Assembly: GCF_037031225.1 (NCBI RefSeq)
Contig: NZ_JAYEZN010000001.1
Location: 1,860,001-1,924,000 of the forward strand
Reading direction: 5' to 3'
Source of the DNA: Halorientalis sp. LT38
GTDB lineage: Archaea > Halobacteriota > Halobacteria > Halobacteriales > Haloarculaceae
DNA length: 64,000 nt
Below, one piece after another: positions 24,676 through 32,574 of this stretch (the stretch's first letter is position 1; each line of letters opens with the position of its first letter). A program made the position numbers and the translations under genes. The notes beneath the pieces are model-generated. The model ran no database searches. It was not told the origin of the DNA and saw only the letters and a list, made by a program, of their open reading frames with translations.

Positions 24676-26277
24676 CTACTCTTCGTCTTCGGCCTGTCCG
24701 TTGAGGCTGATGTAGCTGACGTCGATGATCCGGTCGTCGTCGAGGATCGCGTCGAACACCTCGTCGCTCGGCGGGTCGTCGAGGTTGTAGACCGAGAGGG
24801 CCTCGCCGCCGATGGTCTCGCGGGCGTTGAACATCGCGGCGATGTTGACGTCGTGGTCGCCCAGCGTCGAGCCGATGAAGCCGATGACGCCGGGGACGTC
24901 CTCGTTGCGCGCGACGAGCATGTGGCCGTGCGGGATGGCGTCGACCCGGTAGCCGTCGATGCGGACGATGCGCGGGTCGCCGCCGGCGAACTGGGTGCCG
25001 CAGACGCTGACTTCGTTCTCGCCGTTGCTGACGGTGACGGTCACGAGACTCTGGAAGTCCGCAGAGGAACGGCTCTTGGTCTCGGTCACGTCGATGCCGC
25101 GCTCCTCGGCGATCCGCGGGGCGTTGACGGCGTTGACCTGCCACTCGAGGGGCTCGAAACAGCCCTTGAGCGCGCTGGCGGTCACCAGGTCCAGTTCCTC
25201 GTCGGCGATGTCACCCTCGTAGGAGATCTTGACGTCCTCGACGCGGTCGTCGAACAGCTGGACGGCGATCTTCCCGGCGGTCTCGGCCAGGTCGATGTAC
25301 GGCCGGACGCGGGGGAACGCCGACTCGTCCATCGACGGGGCGTTCAGCGCGTTCATGACCGGCTCGCCGCGGAAGGCGGCGATGACCTGGTCGGCCGTCG
25401 CGGTCGCGACGTTCTCCTGGGCGGCCTCCGTGCTCGCGCCGAGGTGGGGCGTGACGATGACGTCCTCGACGTCGAGCAGCGGGTTGTCCGGGTCGATCGG
25501 CTCCTCGGCGAAGACGTCGATGGCCGCGCCGGCGAGGATGCCGTCCTCGACGGCCTCGGCCAGCGCGGGCTCGTCGATGATCCCGCCGCGGGCGCAGTTG
25601 ACGACGTAGCCGCCCTCGAGCTGGGCCAGCTGTTCCTCGCCGATCATGTTCTCCGTCTCCGGCGTCAGGGGCGTGTGGATCGTGATGAGGTCGGCGCGGT
25701 CGAGACACGAATCGAGGTCCGCGGCGAGGTCGGCGCCGAGCTGGTCGGCCCGCTCCTCGGAGATGTAGGGGTCGAAAGCGACGAGGTTCATCCCGAGGCT
25801 CCCCAGGCGCTTCGCGACCTCCTGGCCGACGCGGCCGAGGCCGACGATACCGAGGGTCTTGCCGTTGAGTTCGGTGCCGAGGAACTCGCCTTTGGCCCAC
25901 TCGCCGCCACGGAGGCGGGCGTGAGCCTGCGGGATCGAGCGAGCGGTGGCGAACGTCATCGCGACGGTGTGTTCGGCCGCCGCCCGGACGTTCCCCTCCG
26001 GCGCGTTGGCCACGATGACGCCGTGGTCCGTGGCGGCGTCGATGTCGATGTTGTCGACGCCGATGCCGGCGCGACCGACGATGACGAGGTCGGTCGCGGC
26101 CTCGAAGACGGCCTCGGTGACTTCGGTCCCCGAGCGAACGATCAGGGCGTTCGCGTCGGCGACGGCGTCGAGCAGTGCCTCCCCCTCCACGTCGTAGGCG
26201 GTCTCCACGTCGTGGCCCGCCGCGCGGAGTCGCTGAAGCCCCGCGTCCGCGATCGGGTCCGTGACGAGTACCTTCAT
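24676..26277 (-). CDS. serA: D-3-phosphoglycerate dehydrogenase
   Basis: A 533-residue type 1 (long) PGDH, first enzyme of serine synthesis. The substrate and NAD domains show IVGRAGIGVDNIDI, GIVGLGRVGQEVAKRLG (nucleotide binding), VNCARGGIIDEPAL (Arg) and TPHLGASTEAAQ (His). An intervening ASB domain (about residues 320-450) and a C-terminal ACT domain (PGVIGFIGSTLGDHDVNIA) allow serine feedback. The ATG at 26275-26277 starts directly at MKVLVTDPI. serB lies 1.4 kb away, so two of three serine-pathway genes are local. Confidence 0.97.
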   Translation of the reverse strand: MKVLVTDPIADAGLQRLRAAGHDVETAYDVEGEALLDAVADANALIVRSGTEVTEAVFEAATDLVIVGRAGIGVDNIDIDAATDHGVIVANAPEGNVRAAAEHTVAMTFATARSIPQAHARLRGGEWAKGEFLGTELNGKTLGIVGLGRVGQEVAKRLGSLGMNLVAFDPYISEERADQLGADLAADLDSCLDRADLITIHTPLTPETENMIGEEQLAQLEGGYVVNCARGGIIDEPALAEAVEDGILAGAAIDVFAEEPIDPDNPLLDVEDVIVTPHLGASTEAAQENVATATADQVIAAFRGEPVMNALNAPSMDESAFPRVRPYIDLAETAGKIAVQLFDDRVEDVKISYEGDIADEELDLVTASALKGCFEPLEWQVNAVNAPRIAEERGIDVTETKSRSSADFQSLVTVTVSNGENEVSVCGTQFAGGDPRIVRIDGYRVDAIPHGHMLVARNEDVPGVIGFIGSTLGDHDVNIAAMFNARETIGGEALSVYNLDDPPSDEVFDAILDDDRIIDVSYISLNGQAEDEE

Positions 26278-26432
26278 GATCGACCCATCCCGGGCTGCCG
26301 GCATAACGCTTTCTTCATGGACTCGCGGGGAATCGGGAGCGAGCGCCCGCCTCGCGTGTGATCCTGCCTCACGCAGCCGCCGAGGCCGACCGCTCGCGCC
26401 GGTGTGGGGATCGAGTCGCGGGGAGAGCCTTG

Positions 26433-26438
26433 ATATAT
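26433..26438 (+). promoter_or_regulatory. TATA box for the GTG-started RecA-like gene
   Basis: ATATAT, 22-27 nt upstream of GTG 26460. It supports a leaderless transcript beginning at or near that GTG. Confidence 0.55.
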
Positions 26439-26459
26439 GGGGCCTGCCTGTTGCGTCGT

Positions 26460-27158
26460 GTGAGCGACGGGACGGGGACGCCCCTCGATCCGACGGCGCT
26501 GTCCACCGGCGAGAGCGTGCTGATCGCCGGGCCGGCCATGACCGGCAAGCGACGGCTCCTGTTCGATCTCGTGGGCTCGAGCCCGGACAAGGCCGCCATC
26601 CTGATCTCGACGAAACGTGACGGTGCGCAGTTCCAGAGGAGCTTCCTGGATAGTCACGCGGCCGACCCGAGTGAGGCCACGGACAGACCGAGCGGTGACG
26701 ATGGAGCCGCGAGCAGCGGGGCCGACGGCTGGTCGGTCCGGACCGTCGACTGCGTCTCCCGGAGCCGGGGGTTCGGGCAGCACCGGGACACCGATACCGT
26801 GCGCTACGTCTCCAGCGCGGGCGACCTCACCGGCGTCGGGATCGCCGCCTCGGGGTTCATGCGGGAGTTCTACCACGCCGACCGCGAGGCCCGCGTCGGC
26901 CTGCACTCACTGTCGACGATGCTGATGTACGCGGACCTCCGCCGTGTCTACCAGTTCGTCCACGTCCTGACCGGCCGCATCGACTCCTCCGGATTCGTGG
27001 GCGCGTTCACCCTCGATACCACGACCAGAAATTCGGAGTCACTGGACGTGTTGACCCAGGTGTTCGACGCGCTGGTCGAAGTGCGCGACGAGGGGGACGG
27101 ACCGGAGCTCAAGGTTCGCGGCGGCGAGTTCGGCCCCCGGCAGTGGACCGAGTTCTGA
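26460..27158 (+). CDS. RecA-superfamily ATPase-like haloarchaeal protein (DUF7504-like)
   Basis: A 232-residue protein with an N-terminal P-loop-like motif ESVLIAGPAMTGKRRLLFDLV; the canonical Gly-Lys-Ser/Thr end is replaced by Gly-Lys-Arg. KaiC/RecA-like strand order follows: AAILISTKRDG, GVGIAASGFMREF, HSLSTMLMYADLRRVYQFVHVLTG (Walker B region with no clear acidic pair), then GFVGAFTLD. Such degenerate KaiC-like proteins are common beside haloarchaeal signalling genes. GTG 26460 is chosen because a TATA box lies at 26433-26438. A regulatory rather than recombination role is inferred. Confidence 0.75.
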   Translation: MSDGTGTPLDPTALSTGESVLIAGPAMTGKRRLLFDLVGSSPDKAAILISTKRDGAQFQRSFLDSHAADPSEATDRPSGDDGAASSGADGWSVRTVDCVSRSRGFGQHRDTDTVRYVSSAGDLTGVGIAASGFMREFYHADREARVGLHSLSTMLMYADLRRVYQFVHVLTGRIDSSGFVGAFTLDTTTRNSESLDVLTQVFDALVEVRDEGDGPELKVRGGEFGPRQWTEF

Positions 27159-27162
27159 TCGG

Positions 27163-27603
27163 TTACTCGTCGACGTGTTCGTGGACCAGATCGACCAGCG
27201 GCGCTTCGGTCCGGTCGAAGGTGAACACGAGCCCCGACCACTCCCGGTAGGGGAAGTGGGCCACGAGGACGTTGTCGTAGAACCGCATCGTGGCGTCGAG
27301 CGTGCCGAAGTCGAACAGGGCGCCCTCCTGTGGTGGGTCGCCGAGGCCCTTCATCACGAGGGCCTCGGCGCGCTCCTCGCGTTCGGGGATCGAGAGGGCC
27401 GCTGCCACGTCCTCGCGGAGAAAGAGCACCTCGTAGTCGTCGGCGGTGTACCGTATGGCCGAGCGGAGCGAGGCGTCGGACTCCGCCCGCAGGTCGTCGA
27501 TGAGGACCCGAACGTCGTCGTCCACGTCGTCGAGGTCCGCCTCGTCGATCTCCGCGATTTCGTCCGACGGAGCGTCGAGGTCGTCGGGCGGCGCGTCGGT
27601 CAT
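27163..27603 (-). CDS. Haloarchaeal conserved hypothetical protein
   Basis: A 146-residue acidic protein. An Asp/Glu-rich N-terminus (about 1-35) is followed by a mixed alpha/beta part with SAIRYTADDYEVLFLREDV and DATMRFYDNVLVAHFPYREWSGLVFTFDR. This beta-strand-rich ending resembles a haloarchaeal family I cannot name confidently. No signal peptide or membrane segment. It converges on the RecA-like gene with 4 nt between stops and is divergent from serB. Confidence 0.75.
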   Translation of the reverse strand: MTDAPPDDLDAPSDEIAEIDEADLDDVDDDVRVLIDDLRAESDASLRSAIRYTADDYEVLFLREDVAAALSIPEREERAEALVMKGLGDPPQEGALFDFGTLDATMRFYDNVLVAHFPYREWSGLVFTFDRTEAPLVDLVHEHVDE

Positions 27604-27710
27604 GGGACCACGTGGTCGCGGGCGGACATAAGCCCAGGGGGCGACTCGGAGCCACGGTGGCGCCGCCCGGAATCACCCCTTTTGAAGCCCCCGCCCTCGA
27701 ACAGGGAGGT

Positions 27711-28346
27711 ATGACACTCGTCGCCTTCGACTTCGACGGGACGCTCTCGGACTCCGAGATGACCGTGCTGCTGGGCGAGCAGTGCGGGGTGGCCGACCAG
27801 ATGGAAGCGATCACGGCACAGGCGATGAACGACGAGATCGGCTACGCCGAGAGCCTGCGGGGTCGGTGTGAGCTCCTCGAAGGCCTCTCTCAGGAGAAAG
27901 CCGAGGCCGCCTTCGACCAGGTCGTCCTCCGGGAGGACGCCGCGCTGGTCATCGAGGCCCTCAACGAGGCCGGCGTCCACACGGCGATCCTCACCGGTGG
28001 GTTCGAGCGCGGCGTCGAGCGCGCGCTGGAGAAGGCCGACGTGACGGTCGACTCCATCGTCGCCAACCGACTCCCGATGGATGGGGGTGAACTCACGGGC
28101 GAGGTCGAAGGGCCGCTCATCGAGGGGACCAAGGACGACGCGCTCGAGGACCTGGCCGGGACGGTCGGCGTCGAGATGGCCGACACCGTCGCGATCGGGG
28201 ACGGCGCGAACGACCTGCCGATGCTCGAGGTCGCGGGGCTCTCGGTCGGCTTCGACCCGAAACCGGCCGTCGAGCCGGCCTGTGACACCATCGTCCTCTC
28301 GATGGCCGAGCTCCACGGGCTGCTGGAAGCCGAAGGGGTTCTCTAG
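27711..28346 (+). CDS. serB: Phosphoserine phosphatase SerB
   Basis: A 211-residue HAD phosphatase for the last step of serine synthesis. Motif I is VAFDFDGTLSD (nucleophile Asp7, acid Asp9), motif II is TAILTGGFERGVE (the Ser/Thr plus Gly-Gly-Phe pattern typical of SerB), and motif IV is AIGDGANDLPML. The cap contains FGIGYAES-like EIGYAESLRGRCELLEGLS, with Glu and Arg used for phosphoserine. ATG 27711 is preceded by a TTTTG box at about -28 and is the first codon of the conserved core. Confidence 0.94.
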   Translation: MTLVAFDFDGTLSDSEMTVLLGEQCGVADQMEAITAQAMNDEIGYAESLRGRCELLEGLSQEKAEAAFDQVVLREDAALVIEALNEAGVHTAILTGGFERGVERALEKADVTVDSIVANRLPMDGGELTGEVEGPLIEGTKDDALEDLAGTVGVEMADTVAIGDGANDLPMLEVAGLSVGFDPKPAVEPACDTIVLSMAELHGLLEAEGVL

Positions 28347-28482
28347 CGCTCGCAGCCGTCGACGGAGTGGGAGCGCGGCACTGCGTTTGCGACCATCCTT
28401 CCCCACCGCCCGGGGCTTGAATTTACGACATATCAGGCGGAGGTCTTTTATGTAGGGGCCGTATACACGAACTGTCTTGAGT

Positions 28483-29196
28483 GTGAGTCTGTTTCCCACG
28501 CGACAGTGGCTCGACGCATACCGGCGCGAGATCAACGAGAGCGCCGCGTTCGACGACGTCGGTGTCGGCTGGGGTGTGGGTTCGAACGGAGACGTGCTGA
28601 TCGTGGTCGAGGATCTGCCGCTTTCGGAGACGCGGATCGGTGACCTGCCGCCACTGGTGTTCGAGGGCGTCCCGGAGAAAGTCCGGAACGACATCGACGA
28701 CGTGACGCTCGACGAGGCACCCGACCTGATTGACGACGGGGTCCGTGAGCACTTCCCGCCGGTGTCCCAGGACCTGCTGAACCAGCTCGAACACTGCGTC
28801 GTCGACGGGAACATCTACTGTTACATCGGGCTGGAGAACGGCAAGTGTCCGAACGTCGAAATCCTCGACGGGCCCGACGAGCGCGAGGTGAACGCGGTGC
28901 TGGAAGCGTCGTGGGACGTCTGGCAGGCGATCATCGACGGGCGACCGGCCACCTCCGCGGTGCTGGGCGGTGACCTGTCCGTGGACACCGACGGGCCGCT
29001 GGGCCCACAGACGCTGACGATGCTGCAGTTGCTCGGCGACGTGGCGGCCGACGTGGAGACGGCCTTCCTCTTCGAGCAGTCGCGGCGGTCGATGCCCGAC
29101 CTCGTGCTGGACGAGGCCGTCCGGCAACCCGCCGCGTTCCAGAAACTGGCCTACCGGCAGGCCGCACTCACCAGCAGGCTGTTCAGCGTGTTTTAG
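28483..29196 (+). CDS. SCP2 sterol-binding-like conserved haloarchaeal protein
   Basis: A 237-residue soluble protein. The opening SLFPTRQWLDAYRREINESAAF and later VGWGVGSNGDVLIVVE resemble haloarchaeal proteins annotated as SCP2/sterol-carrier-like, and VLGGDLSVDTDGPLGPQTLTMLQLLG could be the lipid-fold C-terminal part. GTG 28483 is chosen over TTG 28477 because GTG is the more usual alternative start; a CTTTTATG box near 28444-28451 allows either as leaderless. The family assignment is tentative. Confidence 0.6.
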   Translation: MSLFPTRQWLDAYRREINESAAFDDVGVGWGVGSNGDVLIVVEDLPLSETRIGDLPPLVFEGVPEKVRNDIDDVTLDEAPDLIDDGVREHFPPVSQDLLNQLEHCVVDGNIYCYIGLENGKCPNVEILDGPDEREVNAVLEASWDVWQAIIDGRPATSAVLGGDLSVDTDGPLGPQTLTMLQLLGDVAADVETAFLFEQSRRSMPDLVLDEAVRQPAAFQKLAYRQAALTSRLFSVF

Positions 29197-29332
29197 TGAC
29201 GCAGTCGCGCCCGACTCACGGGCGGTAGAGACGCCGACTCACTGCCCGACGGTTGCGGCTTTTTCGCCGATTTCTGGCCGTCAACCCCCCGAGAGCGCAA
29301 CGTACACACGGTCGAGTGAACTACGGCACTCA

Positions 29333-30001
29333 GTGGCCCTTATCGCACACGTCAGAATCGGGAACCAGCCGGGGATGGAGGTGCTCCGGGCGGTTCCCGA
29401 GATGCGAGTCCGACTGGAGGACATGCGGCCGATGCCCGACGGCGACTGGCGAGTGCTCTACTGGGCCGAGGGCGACGATTTCGACCGGTACGAGACGGCC
29501 ATAGCAGCGGACCCGACGATCGCGGCGTACCGGTGTCTCAGCGACCTCGGCGACCGCCGCCTCTATCGGATCACGTTCGGCTCGGCGCTCGACAGACCGA
29601 TCCTCCACGAGGTCACGATGGCACACGACATCACCATCGTCGAAGCGACGATGACGGCCGAACGGCTCCGATTCTGGGCGCGCTACCCCTCTCGCGAGGC
29701 CTTCGACGCGATGCGAACCGCCTGCCGGGAGGCGGCGATGCCGTTCGAAGTCACCCGACTGTTCGAGGAGCGAGAGACCGCCGGCGACGGCGGTCCCGTG
29801 GGCCGCTACGGGGTCACCGGGCCCCAGCGCGAGGCGCTTCTGCGCGCGCTCGAGGCCGGCTACTTCGCGGTTCCCCGCGAGACGACGCTCGAAGACGTCG
29901 CCCAGGGGCTCGACGTTTCGACGTCCGCCCTCTCGGCCCGCCTCCGACGAGGCCAGTCTGGGCTCATCTCCAACACGCTCGCGAGCGACGAGAGTATTTA
30001 A
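29333..30001 (+). CDS. Bat-like helix-turn-helix transcriptional regulator
   Basis: A 222-residue protein of the bacterio-opsin-activator HTH group. The N-terminal part (about 1-155) resembles the sensory half of such regulators (PDGDWRVLYWAEGDDFDRYE). The C-terminal region contains YGVTGPQREALLRALEAGYF then VPRETTLEDVAQGLDVSTSALSARLRRG, the HTH-10 DNA-binding module typical of Bat relatives. The start is GTG 29333. With the HalOD1 gene 54 nt downstream in the same direction it may form an operon. Whether it acts on bop 23 kb away is unknown. Confidence 0.88.
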   Translation: MALIAHVRIGNQPGMEVLRAVPEMRVRLEDMRPMPDGDWRVLYWAEGDDFDRYETAIAADPTIAAYRCLSDLGDRRLYRITFGSALDRPILHEVTMAHDITIVEATMTAERLRFWARYPSREAFDAMRTACREAAMPFEVTRLFEERETAGDGGPVGRYGVTGPQREALLRALEAGYFAVPRETTLEDVAQGLDVSTSALSARLRRGQSGLISNTLASDESI

Positions 30002-30055
30002 AACACGGACGGGTGAACGCGAGCGACTACCCGCTCGCCCGGTATAGGGCAGACA

Positions 30056-30352
30056 ATGAGTTCGTCAGACCACCTGTCCACGACGCGGTTCGGTGCGGAG
30101 AGCGACCGGAACCGGCCGCCCTCGGAAGCCGTCGTCGAAGCGGTCGCGGCCGTCGCCGGCAGACCGCCCACCGACACCGACGCGGCCCGTGCCCCCCTGG
30201 AACCGCTGTTCGACGCCATCGACCCCGACGCGCTGGACAGGCTGTTCGATTCAGCCGGCGCCGGCGGGCGCCCCTGTGACAGCGTCTCCTTCGTCTACAG
30301 CGGCTACGAGGTCACGGTCACCCGGGACGGTCGGGTCGCCGTCTCGGCCTGA
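30056..30352 (+). CDS. HalOD1 output domain protein
   Basis: A 98-residue single-domain protein. The region PLFDAIDPDALDRLFDSAG then VSFVYSGYEVTVTRDGRVAV matches the haloarchaeal HalOD1 output domain. The family usually lies at the end of signalling proteins or stands alone, and its role is unclear. ATG 30056 is unambiguous. TATTTAAAA at the end of the preceding gene (about 29994-30004) could be its own promoter with a leader of about 30 nt. Confidence 0.88.
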   Translation: MSSSDHLSTTRFGAESDRNRPPSEAVVEAVAAVAGRPPTDTDAARAPLEPLFDAIDPDALDRLFDSAGAGGRPCDSVSFVYSGYEVTVTRDGRVAVSA

Positions 30353-30404
30353 ATCAGGTCGACTGCGCGATGGCCTGGTCGAGGGCGAATCGAGGGCTGT
30401 GATT

Positions 30405-30668
30405 TCAGAGAAGGTCTTCGATCCAGACACACCACGAGTCGAAATCGTCCGCCCCGCACTGTTCCGCGATCGACCGAAGCGTCCCCGTCTCGATCTCACC
30501 GTGTATCGGAACGGTCACGTTTCGAACGTCGCCCGTCTCGGGGTGGACGTAGCGTAGTTTGAGATGACTCCCGGTCCGATCGACAGGCGCGAAGCCCATC
30601 TCTGTGATGGCTTTCGCCACCTCTCGACCAGTGAAGGTCCGCCGCGTCACGTCTCGGAGTCGAACCAC
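30405..30668 (-). CDS. hicA: HicA-type mRNA interferase toxin
   Basis: An 87-residue dsRBD-like toxin. The HicA signature is FTGREVAKAITEMGFAPVDR followed by GSHLKLRY, in which the His of GSH is the catalytic residue, then a beta strand RNVTVPIHGEIETGTLRSIAEQ. The start is GTG 30668, 22 nt inside the end of the upstream hicB gene, so the pair is translationally coupled. It should cleave mRNA when not bound by HicB. Toxicity in this organism is inferred. Confidence 0.88.
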   Translation of the reverse strand: MVRLRDVTRRTFTGREVAKAITEMGFAPVDRTGSHLKLRYVHPETGDVRNVTVPIHGEIETGTLRSIAEQCGADDFDSWCVWIEDLL

Positions 30669-30931
30669 GGCGCGTCCGGCTCCTGGGGCTCATCGGGGAC
30701 GGAATCCGGATCGATCCCGAGTGCTTCGAGATCCTCGTCGGTGACTGGCCGGCCCGCGTCACCCTCGTGGAGTGCGATCGCCTCGTCGAGCATCTCGAGT
30801 GCCTCCCCCCGACTGTCGCCCTGGCTGGCAATGCCCGTCTCGATATCTCTCGCGATCCACGCGTCGTCCTCTCGCCAGAGATGCACCTCGTCGGTCCGGG
30901 ACTCGTCATCCGGCCGAGTCGAACTCGCCAT
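30647..30931 (-). CDS. hicB: HicB-type antitoxin
   Basis: A 94-residue HicB-like protein. The partial RNase-H-like fold is seen in DEVHLWREDDAWIARDIETGIASQGDSRGEALEML, and the rest is an acidic C-terminus ending in PEQPDAPWF-like residues. The ATG at 30929-30931 is selected because the region upstream has no HicB features. The antitoxin-first order with overlap is common for archaeal hicBA. No ribbon-helix-helix DNA-binding tail is obvious, so autoregulation is uncertain. Confidence 0.82.
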   Translation of the reverse strand: MASSTRPDDESRTDEVHLWREDDAWIARDIETGIASQGDSRGEALEMLDEAIALHEGDAGRPVTDEDLEALGIDPDSVPDEPQEPDAPWFDSET

Positions 30932-30997
30932 TACGAGAACGTTGGTCGATTTACCAGAAAAGTGTTCGGACGAGCGGCCGCGAAAGCCGAATTCCAC

Positions 30998-32290
30998 CTA
31001 CGTGGACTGCGCGATCGCCTGATCCAGGTCGGCCTTGAGATCCTCGACGCCTTCCAGCCCGACCGAGAGGCGGACCATGTCGTCGGTGACCCCGGCGGCC
31101 GCCTGTTCCTCCTCGGTGAGCTGCTGGTGGGTCGTACTGGCGGGGTGGATGATCAGCGTCTTCGCGTCGCCGACGTTGGCCAGCAGGCTGGCGATCTCCG
31201 TCGACTCGACGGTGCCGCGGGCGGCCTCGTAGCCGGCCTCCAGCCCGAAGGTGATCATGCCGCCGTAGCCGCCGTCGAGATACTTCGAGGCGTTGTCGTG
31301 GGTCTCGTGGTCTTCGAGGCCGGGGTAGGTGACCCAGGAGACCTCCGGGTGGTCCTGCAGGAACTCCGCGACGGCCATCGCGTTCTCGCAGTGGGCGCTC
31401 ATGCGCTGGGGCAGCGTCTCGACGCCCTGGAGGGTCTGCCAGGCGTCGAAGGGCGACTGCTGGTTGCCCAGGTCGCGGAGGCCGCGGGCGATGGCGGTGT
31501 AGGTGAACGCCTGCTCGCCCATCGCCTCGGCGAAGTTGACGCCGTGATAGGCGGGGTTGTCCTTGGCGATCTCGGGATAGTCGTCGGCGTGGGCGCTCCA
31601 GTCGAAGTTGCCCCCGTCGACGACGACCCCGCCGACGGTCGTCCCGTGGCCGTGGATCCACTTCGTCGTCGAGTTCCAGACGAGGTTCGCGCCGTGTTCG
31701 ATCGGGTTACAGAGATAGGGCGTCGCGAACGTGTTGTCCATGAACAGCGGGATGCCGTGATCGTCGGCGATCTCGGCCAGTCGCTCGATGTCGGGCGTCA
31801 CGAGCGACGGGTTGCCGATGGTCTCGCAGTGGAGGTACTTCGTGTCCTCGTCGATGGCCTCCTCGTAGGCCTCGTAGTCGAGCGTGTCGACGAAGCGGGC
31901 CTCGACGCCCTTCCTGGGGAGCGTGTGGCTGTAGTAGGTGTAGGTCCCGCCGTACAGCGAGGAGGCGGTGACGATGTTGTCGCCGGGCCCCGCCAGCACG
32001 AAGTCGGTCAGATTGAGCGCCCCCATGCCCGACGCCGTCGCGACCGCACCGACGCCGCCCTCCAGCGCGGCGATGCGGCGCTGGAGCATGTCGACCGTCG
32101 GGTTCATCAGCCGCGAGTAGATGAACCCCTCCTTCGCCAGCGCGAACTGGTCCGCCGCGTCCTCGGCGTCCTCGAAGACGTACGACGTGGTCTGATAGAT
32201 CGGCGGTGCCCGCGCCCCGGTCGCCGGGTCCGGCTCTTCCTGGCCGACGTGTAGCGCCTGGGTCTCCTTGGTGTCGTCCTCGTCCGTCAT
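30998..32290 (-). CDS. metY: O-acetylhomoserine sulfhydrylase (paralog 1)
   Basis: A 430-residue PLP enzyme of the Cys/Met metabolism family, making homocysteine from O-acetylhomoserine and sulfide. Key parts are [64 protein letters not shown] and the PLP lysine in [16 protein letters not shown]. The ATG at 32288-32290 is preferred to a GTG 18 nt upstream, with a CTATTTTT box (minus) about 28-34 nt further up. It is similar over the full length to the metY next to metX at 40-41.7 kb. It stands alone here, near hicAB. Confidence 0.94.
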   Translation of the reverse strand: MTDEDDTKETQALHVGQEEPDPATGARAPPIYQTTSYVFEDAEDAADQFALAKEGFIYSRLMNPTVDMLQRRIAALEGGVGAVATASGMGALNLTDFVLAGPGDNIVTASSLYGGTYTYYSHTLPRKGVEARFVDTLDYEAYEEAIDEDTKYLHCETIGNPSLVTPDIERLAEIADDHGIPLFMDNTFATPYLCNPIEHGANLVWNSTTKWIHGHGTTVGGVVVDGGNFDWSAHADDYPEIAKDNPAYHGVNFAEAMGEQAFTYTAIARGLRDLGNQQSPFDAWQTLQGVETLPQRMSAHCENAMAVAEFLQDHPEVSWVTYPGLEDHETHDNASKYLDGGYGGMITFGLEAGYEAARGTVESTEIASLLANVGDAKTLIIHPASTTHQQLTEEEQAAAGVTDDMVRLSVGLEGVEDLKADLDQAIAQST

Positions 32291-32574
32291 GTCTAAGTTG
32301 GGGTTCACGCGCCCACGAAAAATAGCTGTCTACTCGCTGATGACAGTTGCCGAATGCGTTCGCCGCCGAAACGACCCCGGGCGCAGATCACTTTCTCGTC
32401 CGCCGGTGCAAGGGCGGGACGAGCGCGGGAGGGTGGGCCGGCTTCGACCACCGAGTCTGCCGCCGGATTCCCCCTCGATCTTTCCGAGTTCGTTGCGAGA
32501 TTCCCCCGGCTTGGGCCCCAGATAACCCACAGACGGCGGAAGGCTTACCGGCGTCAGTGGCCTCCCATCTCGGA

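Noticed and set aside
24853-26361. A 502-codon plus-strand open frame opposite serA
   Set aside because: It is exactly antisense to serA, Val/Asp/Gly/Arg-rich, with no domain pattern; third-position GC bias of serA keeps the opposite frame open.
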